This document shows positions 1 to 7,086 of a DNA stretch of 15,943 nt, one piece after another. Each line of letters starts with the position of its first letter. Position 1 is the first letter of the stretch. Location of the stretch: NCBI GenBank assembly GCA_012974315.1, contig JAAXQI010000016.1, positions 1 to 15,943 of the forward strand. Reading direction: 5' to 3'. The DNA is from Desulfobacterales bacterium. GTDB taxonomy: Bacteria > Desulfobacterota > Desulfobulbia > Desulfobulbales > BM004. A program made the position numbers and the translations under genes. The notes below the pieces were generated by a model. The model was not told the origin of the DNA. It did not search any database and worked only from the letters and a program-made list of their open reading frames with translations.

Positions 1-124
1 CGAAAAAAATAAGCGCAGGCATATATATGATATTCCGAGCATTATTTTTTGAGCATGACGCAGAGATACGACGAAAAGGCCATTTATGGACAGGCACTAA
101 CTACAAAAACCGCGGAGGTGGACC

Positions 125-1054
125 ATGAGTATATATTATCGTCTAACTTTTTTACTGGTTGCTTTCTGTTTTATTTTCCATACCGCTTTATCAGTCCAGG
201 CTGAAGAAGGAAGTAAATATGGGCAATGGCAGTCATCTGATGACCGGTTGGGAGAGATGATAAATGATCTGGACAAGATCATTGAAGAGGCCCAAATATC
301 CAGGGCAGCCCATCCTGGATTTCTTCAGGATCTAAACAGGACCATTAATCAATACCGGCTTCCTAAAAAGTTACTCTTCTTTGCAGATGATTTTGCTGAC
401 AATAATTTTACCGAAAACCCAATATGGATTGTGAAGAAAGGAACATTCAGCATTGACAGTTTCGGGAGCCTCTATTCGTCCATTGCCATTCGCAAACCGG
501 TTGCAGAAAAAGAAACTGAACCAGCATCAGAGGGTGATCGAAATCTGCGTATACTGTTTGGCGTTTTAAATGAGCTGACAAAAGACGGAAACAATCAGCA
601 GGAACAAGGTGAGAATACTGAAACCCAGGCAATGATCAGCAGTGCGGCCCCTATCCCAAATACTTTCACCTTGGAATTTTCCTTCAGATCAAATGCCAAT
701 TGGGGCTCTACAAGCATAGGAGTAATTAAAGGAGATGATCCCCAGTCCGGTTACCATCTTGTTTACCAGGCATCGCCTGCAGAAAACCGCCCCATGCAAC
801 TTATCAAGTATCGCTACGGAAAACCGTATATTATAGCTGAAGTCACTGAAAATTCTCCAAATCTGGATGATGATGCAAATCATACTGCACAGCTCATTCG
901 CTCATCCAAAGGAGACATGGTGGTTACAATTGACAGCATCGAGGTGATACGCACCTCTGACCTTTCCTATCAGGATGCTTTTACGGGTGTTATGATCATA
1001 AACAACGGTGGCAGTTATAATTACGACAATATTGAATTTTTCATTGACCAATAA
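125..1054 (+). CDS. Secreted protein of unknown function with a concanavalin-like beta-sandwich domain
   Basis: A 309-residue protein starting at an ATG preceded by a strong Shine-Dalgarno (GGAGG at 114-118). Residues 1-26 look like a Sec signal peptide: short N-region, hydrophobic stretch about 7-23, and a V-Q-A cleavage motif before EEGS, so export is likely. Residues 35-80 are charged and probably helical. From about 84 to the end the pattern alternates like a beta-sandwich: it opens with F-A-D-D-F and an aromatic/glycine pattern (W101, G106, F108), then short strands such as TFTLEFSFRSN, and closes with YNYDNIEFF. This is reminiscent of concanavalin-like or DUF1080-type sugar-binding domains, but no catalytic residues can be assigned, so the fold is inference. 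The following small gene lies 44 bp downstream on the same strand and may be co-transcribed. No convincing promoter was seen in the 124 bases upstream. The real function is unknown. Confidence 0.75.
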   Translation: MSIYYRLTFLLVAFCFIFHTALSVQAEEGSKYGQWQSSDDRLGEMINDLDKIIEEAQISRAAHPGFLQDLNRTINQYRLPKKLLFFADDFADNNFTENPIWIVKKGTFSIDSFGSLYSSIAIRKPVAEKETEPASEGDRNLRILFGVLNELTKDGNNQQEQGENTETQAMISSAAPIPNTFTLEFSFRSNANWGSTSIGVIKGDDPQSGYHLVYQASPAENRPMQLIKYRYGKPYIIAEVTENSPNLDDDANHTAQLIRSSKGDMVVTIDSIEVIRTSDLSYQDAFTGVMIINNGGSYNYDNIEFFIDQ

Positions 1055-1098
1055 AATGTTTGTTTAACCATACAAAATCAAACAAAAAGGGAATACTT

Positions 1099-1330
1099 AT
1101 GAGCGACAAACTGCGTTTTATCATAGGTGCTGCAGACAAAAGCATTCCTGTTGAGCAACTGGCAGAAGCAGATAAAAAAAATAGAGGCAACAAAACCGAA
1201 GGCTTCTAAGGGCAGAAAACGGGAGAGTGTCGGCGAAGCCTTTGTCAAAAACGCAGCACGTTCTATTGGCAGCCAAATCGGCCGCAGAATAATTCGTGGC
1301 GTACTTGGATCACTTTTCGGAGGGAAGTAA
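1099..1330 (+). pseudogene. Small frame-disrupted gene with a HerA-like (DUF853) C-terminal tail motif
   Basis: An ATG at 1099 with AAGGGA about 6 bases upstream opens a 36-codon frame (MSDKLRFIIGAADK...) ending at TAA 1207-1209. A second frame continues to 1330 and ends in a basic, glycine-rich stretch with IGSQIGRRIIRGVLGSLFGG. Reading across the A8 tract (1174-1181) as A7 joins the two into one protein of about 76 residues. The second frame alone could only start at a GTG (1127) with no Shine-Dalgarno. The tail resembles, from memory, the C-terminus of HerA-like DUF853 ATPases, and the first 24 residues could match the start of such a protein. The Walker A and B ATPase core is absent. It may be an internally deleted remnant, a stand-alone mini-protein expressed by slippage at A8, or a sequencing error in a homopolymer. 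The frame break is seen directly; the family link is a memory-based inference. Confidence 0.5.
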
Positions 1331-1338
1331 AAATTTTA

Positions 1339-1356
1339 CGAATATAGGCATATTCG
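1339..1356. terminator. Hairpin in the convergent gap, possible bidirectional terminator
   Basis: CGAATAT and ATATTCG form a perfect 7-bp inverted repeat with a 4-base AGGC loop. It lies 8 bases after the plus-strand mini-gene stop and about 40 bases after the glnS stop on the minus strand. On the minus strand it is followed by TAAAATTTTT, a modest U-tract; on the plus strand the following sequence is only weakly T-rich. The stem is AT-rich, so termination strength is doubtful, but placement between convergent genes fits. Confidence 0.45.
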
Positions 1357-1396
1357 ACAATCTGTTTCAATAAACGCTAACCTTCAGGGACTCTGT

Positions 1397-3091
1397 TCAT
1401 GACTTTTTCTTAAGTCTGGCCCATGTGTCCCTAAGGGTGACAGTCCTGTTAAAAACAAGTTTTTCTTTCGTACAATCGTATCTATCCGCACAAAAATATC
1501 CCAACCTTTCAAACTGGCATATTTCTTCCGGTTTCATTTCCCCAAGACTTGGTTCTACGCAACAGTTATCAAGAATCTCCAGGGAATCTGGATTAATGTG
1601 CGCAGTAAAATCCTCTCCATCCTTTCCATCGGCAGGGTTTTCTTTGACAAAAAGATGACTGTATAGCCTGACTTCCGCCTGCAGTCCATGTTCAGCTGAA
1701 ACCCAGTGCAGAGTGGCTTTTACCTTGCGTCCATCAGGTGCATTCCCACCTCTTGTTTCAGGATCGTACGTACAGCGCAACTCGATCACTTCTCCTGTAT
1801 CCTTGTCCTTTACTACATCAATACAGGTAATAAAATAACCATAACGCAACCGCACCTCCCGGCCTGGTGCAAGACGAAAAAATTTCTTTGGAGGTTCTTC
1901 CATAAAATCATCCTGTTCGATATAGAGCACTTTGGAAAAAGGAACTTTACGGGTACCGGCACCAGGATCTTCCGGGTTATTGACAGCATCAAGCAGGTCC
2001 ACGTCTCCTTCCGGATAATTTTCGATAACTACCTTTAGCGGCTTTAAAACAGCCATAAACCTGTTGGCCCGCTTGTTGAGGTCCTCCCTTAAACAATGTT
2101 CCAGCAACGCCACATCAACAGTACTCGCCTTCTTGGCTACCCCGATGCGATCACAAAAATCACGGATCGACTCAGGAGTAAAGCCACGCCGCCTCAACCC
2201 TGAAATGGTAGGCATCCTCGGATCATCCCAGCCATTCATATATCCTTCTGTTACAAGTCGGACCAGCTTGCGCTTGCTCATGATGGTATAGGTAAGATTC
2301 AAGCGGGCAAATTCAATCTGCTGCGGATGGCAGGCAAGCTCCAACTCATCAATAAACCAGTCATAAAGCGGTCTATGATCTTCAAATTCCAGCGTACAGA
2401 TGGAATGGGTAATTCCCTCAATGGAGTCGGACTGGCCATGGGCAAAGTCATACATAGGATAAATGCACCATGCATCACCGGTTCTGTGATGGCTGGCATG
2501 CAATATCCGATATATTACCGGATCACGCATGTTGAGATTGCCAGACGCCATATCTACTTTGGCGCGCAGGACATATTGTCCATCCGGAAATTCACCGTTT
2601 TTCATACCCTCGAAAAGGGTAAGATTTTCTTCGACACTTCTATTGCGATACGGGCTTTCCTTTCCGGGCTCGGTAAGTGTGCCTCTATATTCTCTGATCT
2701 CTTCAGCGCTTAAACTGTCAACATAGGCCTTGCCTTTCCTGATCAAACGCAGGGCAAACTCATAAAATTTCTCAAAATAGTCCGAGGAAAAATAAAGGCG
2801 GTCTTCCCAGTCAAATCCGAGCCATTTGACATCCTCCATGATCGAATCAATATATTCCTGTTCTTCCTTGACTGGATTGGTATCATCAAAACGCAGGTTG
2901 CACAGACCGTTAAAGTCCCCTGCCAGATCGAAGTTAAGACATATGGATTTTGCATGGCCGATATGCAGATAGCCATTTGGTTCAGGTGGAAAGCGGGTCA
3001 TCACCTTGCCACCATTTTTATTGGCCTTCACATCAGCATCGACAATTGCTGCGATAAAATTTGAAACTGTAACTGTGTCCGGGTTAGTCAT
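1397..3091 (-). CDS. glnS: Glutaminyl-tRNA synthetase
   Basis: Charges tRNA-Gln with glutamine using ATP, in the cytoplasm. The 564-residue length matches bacterial GlnRS (E. coli 554). Class I signatures are clear: PPEPNGYLHIGH at 35-46 contains the HIGH motif (43-46), and MSKRK at 271-275 is the GlnRS form of KMSKS. LRFDDTNP (67-74), IYPMYDFAH, and the WDDPRMPTISGLRRRG segment are GlnRS-type rather than GluRS-type. The C-terminal half carries the two anticodon-binding beta-barrels, ending in FNRTVTLRDTWARLKKKS. It starts at ATG 3091, 13 bases after the ribD stop, so it is probably the last gene of the minus-strand train. Similarity to the E. coli enzyme is high throughout, consistent with the horizontal spread of GlnRS among proteobacteria. 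Its presence suggests direct Gln-tRNA formation, at least in part, rather than sole reliance on GatCAB. Confidence 0.97.
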   Translation of the reverse strand: MTNPDTVTVSNFIAAIVDADVKANKNGGKVMTRFPPEPNGYLHIGHAKSICLNFDLAGDFNGLCNLRFDDTNPVKEEQEYIDSIMEDVKWLGFDWEDRLYFSSDYFEKFYEFALRLIRKGKAYVDSLSAEEIREYRGTLTEPGKESPYRNRSVEENLTLFEGMKNGEFPDGQYVLRAKVDMASGNLNMRDPVIYRILHASHHRTGDAWCIYPMYDFAHGQSDSIEGITHSICTLEFEDHRPLYDWFIDELELACHPQQIEFARLNLTYTIMSKRKLVRLVTEGYMNGWDDPRMPTISGLRRRGFTPESIRDFCDRIGVAKKASTVDVALLEHCLREDLNKRANRFMAVLKPLKVVIENYPEGDVDLLDAVNNPEDPGAGTRKVPFSKVLYIEQDDFMEEPPKKFFRLAPGREVRLRYGYFITCIDVVKDKDTGEVIELRCTYDPETRGGNAPDGRKVKATLHWVSAEHGLQAEVRLYSHLFVKENPADGKDGEDFTAHINPDSLEILDNCCVEPSLGEMKPEEICQFERLGYFCADRYDCTKEKLVFNRTVTLRDTWARLKKKS

Positions 3092-3104
3092 TGGTATTTA
3101 ACTT

Positions 3105-4211
3105 CTATCTTTTAAGATTAAAACGTCCATCAATGAGCACATCATCGCCATAGCGCCGGGTACTCATTATTTTCAATTGAGACATATCTATTTTTTTCTT
3201 TCCAGGAAAACTTGCCAAAGGCACTCCCTGATCTCCCAGAAATACCGGGGCCACAAACAGTAAAATCTGATCTGCCAGGTTTGCCTGCAAAAAAGAACCG
3301 TGAACTTTACTTCCACCCTCAACAAGGACGCTTGTTATCTGGGCCTTGCCAAGTTCACTTAAAACCGCTTTCAGGTCAAGCATACCCTTGGAAACAGGTA
3401 CTGTCTTTACAACGGCACCGGCTTCTTCGAGTTTGCTGCGCTTTTTTTTGTCCGCCCCCCGTCCGCAGAAAATCCACGTCTGGGAAGAGGATTCCTGCTG
3501 TATCATTGTGGCGGATTCCGGCAAACGCAACTCTGCATCAAGAACTAAACGAAGGGGGTCGCGTCCAGAACCACGTCGATGTAACCTGGTGGTTAAAGAA
3601 GGGTCATCAACCAGTCCAGTACCTATTCCAACGAGTATGGCATCAACCTGATTTCGTAAGGCATGAACACGTTGCAATGACTTCTGTCCTGTGATCCGGG
3701 TCGATTGACCGGGACCCGCTGCAATTTTTCCATCAATACTCATCCCTGCTTTGATTATTACCCAGGGACGACCAGTGGTTGTGTGCTTGATAAAAGGCAG
3801 GTTAATTCCCCGGCATTCATTCTCCAGGATGGATGATGAAACTGCTACTCCATTTGATACAAGTTTTTTTGCACCACCACCGGCAACCCCTGGATTGGGA
3901 TCAAGCATCCCGATAACGACCCGGGAAATACCTGCCCTTAAAATTACCTTCGTACAGGGCGGTGTGCGACCAGTATGATTACAGGGCTCCAGGGTTACAT
4001 AGAGGGTGGCGTCTTTTGCCTTTTTGCCAGCTTCTCTGAGGGCATGAATTTCTGCATGGGGTGTTCCGGCCCGTTTATGATAGCCCTTGCCCACTACTTT
4101 GTTATTCTTAACTACAACCGCTCCAACACAAGGATTCGGCGAAGTTCTTCCAATCCCTTTTTTTGCCTCCCGCAAGGCCAGATGCATATAACTGCGGTCA
4201 ATATCAGCCAA
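3105..4211 (-). CDS. ribD: Bifunctional riboflavin-specific deaminase/reductase RibD
   Basis: Catalyses two steps of riboflavin synthesis: deamination of 2,5-diamino-6-ribosylamino-pyrimidinone phosphate, then NADPH reduction of the ribosyl side chain. The N-terminal deaminase has the zinc site HAE (52-54) and PCNHTGRTPPC (76-86). The C-terminal reductase begins near AGMSIDGKIA and includes LVEGGSKVHGSFL. I prefer the TTG at 4209-4211 as start: AGGAAGGA lies 5 bases upstream (4217-4224), the overlap with the nrdR stop is only 8 bp, and the N-terminus (ADIDRSYMHLAL) fits the family. Another in-frame TTG at 4230-4232 would add 7 residues, with a weaker AAAGGA. The start is the least certain part. 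Overlap with nrdR suggests translational coupling, a pairing common in proteobacteria. No other rib gene follows; glnS comes next instead. Confidence 0.95.
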   Translation of the reverse strand: MADIDRSYMHLALREAKKGIGRTSPNPCVGAVVVKNNKVVGKGYHKRAGTPHAEIHALREAGKKAKDATLYVTLEPCNHTGRTPPCTKVILRAGISRVVIGMLDPNPGVAGGGAKKLVSNGVAVSSSILENECRGINLPFIKHTTTGRPWVIIKAGMSIDGKIAAGPGQSTRITGQKSLQRVHALRNQVDAILVGIGTGLVDDPSLTTRLHRRGSGRDPLRLVLDAELRLPESATMIQQESSSQTWIFCGRGADKKKRSKLEEAGAVVKTVPVSKGMLDLKAVLSELGKAQITSVLVEGGSKVHGSFLQANLADQILLFVAPVFLGDQGVPLASFPGKKKIDMSQLKIMSTRRYGDDVLIDGRFNLKR

Positions 4212-4674
4212 TTTGATCCTTCCTGGTATCAAGCAATCCTTTCAGTTCATCCATAAATTCATTAATATCCTTAAACTGCCTGTACACAGAAGCAAACCGG
4301 ACATAAGCAACCTCGTCAAGCTTGGCCAACCCTTCCATCATCTTTTCCCCAACCCACTGGGTCGGCACCTCACGCTCCCCCACATCCTGGAGCTCTCTTT
4401 CAAGGGAATCAACAAATTCATCAATATCAGCCATGCTTACAGGTCTTTTCTCACAGGCTTTTTTCAGTCCAACCACTACTTTATAACGGTCATAAGCCTC
4501 CCTGCGCCCATCTTTTTTGATGAGCATGGGCATCATGACCTCCAATCGTTCATAGGTTGTAAATCGCTGCTCGCATGATTCACAGGAACGGCGGCGGCGA
4601 ATAATAGTATTCTCCTTGTTCAGCCTGGAATCGACTACCTTGTTTTCAAGATGACCGCAGTATGGACATTTCAT
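4204..4674 (-). CDS. nrdR: Transcriptional repressor NrdR
   Basis: A 156-residue NrdR, the nucleotide-sensing repressor of ribonucleotide reductase genes. It has an N-terminal zinc ribbon with C3, C6, C31 and C34 (MKCPYCGH ... CESCEQRFTTYER), an arginine-rich strip at 26-29 for DNA contact, and an ATP-cone domain from about residue 49 (LIKKDGRREAYDRYK) to about 140 that binds ATP or dATP. The length is the family norm. ATG at 4674 has AGGGA about 8 bases upstream. It overlaps the ribD start by 8 bp and follows dCMP deaminase after a 118-bp gap. The neighbours (glyA, dCMP deaminase) fit a role in deoxynucleotide balance. No ribonucleotide reductase gene is in the window, so its target sites are elsewhere. 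Confidence 0.97.
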   Translation of the reverse strand: MKCPYCGHLENKVVDSRLNKENTIIRRRRSCESCEQRFTTYERLEVMMPMLIKKDGRREAYDRYKVVVGLKKACEKRPVSMADIDEFVDSLERELQDVGEREVPTQWVGEKMMEGLAKLDEVAYVRFASVYRQFKDINEFMDELKGLLDTRKDQIG

Positions 4675-4710
4675 GTTTTTTTCCCTGGTAAGTTATTGGT
4701 CGGTTTCCTG

Positions 4711-4739
4711 AATATAAAGCAAAAAGGCAACTCTGACTA
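4711..4739 (-). promoter_or_regulatory. Possible internal promoter ahead of nrdR
   Basis: On the minus strand TAGTCA (4734-4739) and TATATT (4711-4716) are separated by 17 bases, in the 118-bp gap between dCMP deaminase and nrdR. The -10 matches 5 of 6 and the -35 matches 4 of 6 of the sigma70 consensus. In AT-rich DNA such matches occur by chance, so this is a weak call. Confidence 0.28.
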
Positions 4740-4792
4740 CTTCAAGCCTGTTGTTACCTTTAGAAAATCCCCGATTCATTTACCGTAATAGT

Positions 4793-5245
4793 TCAACCAA
4801 TTTTTTTCGGAACGATCCCTGCTTCAGCAAGCAAATCAGCGGCAAGTGAGTCTGAGTAACCTTCCTTATAATAAATATCAACTATCTGGGCATTTATCAG
4901 CATCTTGGTGCAGATCGAACAGGGCATGTTAGTACAGTAGAGTGTGGCACCTTTTATAGTGACACCATGAATAGCTGCCTGAATAATGGCATTTTGTTCT
5001 GCATGCAGACCACGGCACAACTCATGGCGTTCACCTGAGGGGATCCCCATTTGCTCACGAAGGCATCCCACATCCAGACAATGATTTATTCTGGCAGGAG
5101 CCCCGTTGTATCCAGTGGTAATAATCCGTTTGTCCCGAACGAGAATGGCTCCAACACGACGCCTGGTGCAGGTGGAGCGCTGGGCTACAAGTTCAGTGAT
5201 ACCCATGAAGTAATCATTCCAGGATGGCCGCGTAACTTTTTCCAT
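4793..5245 (-). CDS. Deoxycytidylate (dCMP) deaminase, ComEB type
   Basis: Zinc-dependent deamination of dCMP to dUMP, the substrate of thymidylate synthase. The 150-residue protein has the cytidine/deoxycytidylate deaminase signature HAE (81-83, proton-shuttling Glu83) and PCSIC (108-112) supplying two zinc cysteines. The segment GYNGAPARINHC near 45-56 and the insert with extra Cys and His residues (C56, C61, H74, C77) are typical of dCMP deaminases of the ComEB/DCTD family, unlike the adenosine deaminase TadA. ATG at 5245 has an in-frame stop two codons upstream and no obvious Shine-Dalgarno, which is unusual for this window. A perfect hairpin lies about 30 bases upstream. Sitting between glyA (methylene-THF supply) and nrdR, it completes a thymidylate-precursor group. 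Confidence 0.92.
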   Translation of the reverse strand: MEKVTRPSWNDYFMGITELVAQRSTCTRRRVGAILVRDKRIITTGYNGAPARINHCLDVGCLREQMGIPSGERHELCRGLHAEQNAIIQAAIHGVTIKGATLYCTNMPCSICTKMLINAQIVDIYYKEGYSDSLAADLLAEAGIVPKKIG

Positions 5246-5273
5246 GACTTAATAGTAATTTTTTGAATTTTTT

Positions 5274-5290
5274 CACCTGGAACCCAGGTG
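5274..5290. repeat. Perfect hairpin between glyA and dCMP deaminase
   Basis: CACCTGG and CCAGGTG form a 7-bp GC-rich inverted repeat around a 3-base loop, in the 88-bp gap. On the transcribed minus strand it is followed by AAAAAATTC, not a U-tract, so it is not an intrinsic terminator there. On the plus strand a T-run follows only after some 14 bases. It could be an mRNA processing or stabilising structure, or a protein-binding site. Confidence 0.5.
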
Positions 5291-5333
5291 TCTTGGCAGA
5301 ATTGTTTTTTTGTTTTGTTCGTTCTTAAAGCAA

Positions 5334-6590
5334 CTATTCCTCTCCTGTATAAAGATCAGGATAAATTGGAAACCTTTCGCACAACGCTTTCACCTCACTA
5401 CGTATTTGTGTAAGCGCCTGCTCATCCTTGCGGTTTAAAATTGCCCGGTGCATCCACTTAGCAACCTGCTCCATTTCACTCTCTTTCAGGCCGCGGCTGG
5501 TAACCGCTGGAGTTCCGACCCTGATACCTCCGGTGACAAAGCGGCTTTGGGTGTCAAAGGGGATTGCGTTCTTATTGACTGTCAAGCCTGCGAATTCCAG
5601 AGCCTCCTCAGCGTCCTTGCCAGTTATATCTTTGTTGGTCAAATCCACCAGCAGTAAATGATTATCAGAACCACCTGATACCAGTTTGTAACCATGCCCA
5701 AGCAGTGCTGCTCCAAGGGTTTGGGAGTTTTTTACTATCTGCTGCTGATAGAGAACAAACTCTTCAGTCATAGCCTCCTTGAAACTGACTGCCTTGGCGG
5801 CAATAACATGCATCAACGGTCCACCTTGAATACCTGGAAAGATCTTGCTGTTCAAGCTTTTACCGTACTCCTCCTTGGCCAGAATCAGGCCTCCTCTCGG
5901 GCCTCGCATGGTTTTATGGGTCGTGGTTGTAACATAATCGGCACAGGACACAGGCGAGGGATGGACACCTGCTGCCACCAGCCCGGCAATATGGGCCATG
6001 TCCACCATAAAAAGGGCATCAATCTGATCAGCTATTGTACGAAATGCCTCAAAATCAATAAGACGGGGATAGGCACTGGCACCAGCTACAATCATTCTGG
6101 GCCTGTGTTCATGAGCGACACGCTCCACTTCCTCCATGTCGATCATGCCTGTTTCCTTATCAACTCCATACGATATGAAATTGAAAAGCTGTCCAGAGAA
6201 GTTGACTGGACTACCATGGGTGAGGTGTCCACCATGGGCGAGATCCATGCCCAATACCTTGTCGCCGGGGTTCAATGCGGCAAAATAAACAGCCATATTT
6301 GCCTGGCTGCCGGAATGGGCCTGAACATTAGCATATTCCGCCTGAAACAGTTCCCTGGCTCGGTCGATTGCCAGATTTTCTATAACATCGGCATTATCAC
6401 AACCGCCATAATAGCGCTTACCGGGATACCCTTCGGCATACTTATTGGTGAAGATGGAACCTTGCGCCTCAAGTACTGCTTCACTAACTATATTTTCAGA
6501 AGCAATAAGTTCAAGATAGTCGCGCTGACGATCCAGTTCATTTCTTATAGATCTGTAGACCTCGGGATCGAGGGTTTTCAAAATTGACAT
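5334..6590 (-). CDS. glyA: Serine hydroxymethyltransferase
   Basis: PLP enzyme that interconverts serine plus THF with glycine plus 5,10-methylene-THF, feeding thymidylate, purine and methionine synthesis. The 418 residues match the family (E. coli 417). The PLP lysine is K226 in VTTTTHKTMRGPRGG. Other hallmarks are LIASENIVS (28-36), NKYAEGYPGKRYYGGC (49-64), HSGSQAN (92-98) and the D197-M-A-H segment that holds the cofactor. It starts at ATG 6590; a GAGG element lies roughly 11 bases upstream, a little far. It is 43 bp downstream of rpiB and upstream of dCMP deaminase, so its product supports dUMP to dTMP conversion. No truncation is seen. Confidence 0.98.
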   Translation of the reverse strand: MSILKTLDPEVYRSIRNELDRQRDYLELIASENIVSEAVLEAQGSIFTNKYAEGYPGKRYYGGCDNADVIENLAIDRARELFQAEYANVQAHSGSQANMAVYFAALNPGDKVLGMDLAHGGHLTHGSPVNFSGQLFNFISYGVDKETGMIDMEEVERVAHEHRPRMIVAGASAYPRLIDFEAFRTIADQIDALFMVDMAHIAGLVAAGVHPSPVSCADYVTTTTHKTMRGPRGGLILAKEEYGKSLNSKIFPGIQGGPLMHVIAAKAVSFKEAMTEEFVLYQQQIVKNSQTLGAALLGHGYKLVSGGSDNHLLLVDLTNKDITGKDAEEALEFAGLTVNKNAIPFDTQSRFVTGGIRVGTPAVTSRGLKESEMEQVAKWMHRAILNRKDEQALTQIRSEVKALCERFPIYPDLYTGEE

Positions 6591-6633
6591 CGTTCGTATG
6601 CCTCAACTAAAAATAAATTAATTACAACTGCTT

Positions 6634-7059
6634 TCATTTAAACATTTCGATCCGGCGCTGATGCCTGCCACCGGCAAAATCTGTAGTCATCCAGGTTCGT
6701 ACTGTTTCTGCAGCCAAGCCTTGACCGATAACCCTTGCTCCGAGGCAGAGAACATTTGCGTCATTGTGTTCCCGGCTCATCCTGGCGGAAAACATTTCAT
6801 GACAGAGGGCTGCCCTGATACCAGGAATACGGTTCGCAGCCATTGACATGCCGATCCCTGTTCCACAGATCAGAATGCCTCGTTCACATTTACCATCTTT
6901 GACAAGTAAACTGACAGCCTTTGCAAAATTTGGATAATCTACTGATTCAGAAGAATTGCATCCCTGGTCGTCAATTTCATGACCAAGTTCTTTGAGTACA
7001 GACTTTACAATGTCTTTCAGATCAAGCCCGCCATGATCACACCCAATGGCTACCTTCAA
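6634..7059 (-). CDS. rpiB: Ribose-5-phosphate isomerase B
   Basis: Interconverts ribose 5-phosphate and ribulose 5-phosphate in the pentose phosphate pathway. It is a 141-residue RpiB/LacAB-type protein: the N-terminal MKVAIGCDHGG holds the substrate-binding D8-H9, the catalytic Cys65 sits in LICGTGIGMS, and H98 lies in SREHNDANVL. The start is a TTG (7057-7059) supported by GAGGTG 5 bases upstream (7065-7070), and the N-terminus aligns exactly with the family. It lies 27 bp after fabF. The related allose- and galactose-6-phosphate isomerases are alternatives, but the fab-rpiB-glyA order matches the deltaproteobacterial housekeeping arrangement. Confidence 0.95.
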   Translation of the reverse strand: MKVAIGCDHGGLDLKDIVKSVLKELGHEIDDQGCNSSESVDYPNFAKAVSLLVKDGKCERGILICGTGIGMSMAANRIPGIRAALCHEMFSARMSREHNDANVLCLGARVIGQGLAAETVRTWMTTDFAGGRHQRRIEMFK

Positions 7060-7086
7060 GGTATCACCTCTACAATTAACTTCGTT

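Noticed and set aside
1..124. Possible end of an upstream gene (CGA AAA AAA TAA at the window edge) and an AT-rich promoter ahead of 125
   Set aside because: Only three codons would be visible, and no -35/-10 pair with acceptable spacing was found.
1058..1086. TTTGTTT ... AAACAAA inverted repeat between the secreted-protein gene and the mini-gene
   Set aside because: It is wholly AT-rich except for one pair, has a long loop and lacks a U-tract; it is likely chance.
4723..4761. Imperfect hairpin (AAAGGTAAC/GTTGCCTTT on the minus strand, then T-run) ahead of nrdR
   Set aside because: The stem needs a U-G wobble, the loop is 21 bases, and the T-run is short; too weak to call a terminator.
5694..6587. 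A 297-codon open frame on the plus strand antisense to glyA
   Set aside because: It lies entirely within the well-supported glyA gene, has no recognisable domain or convincing start context, and is a composition-driven shadow frame.
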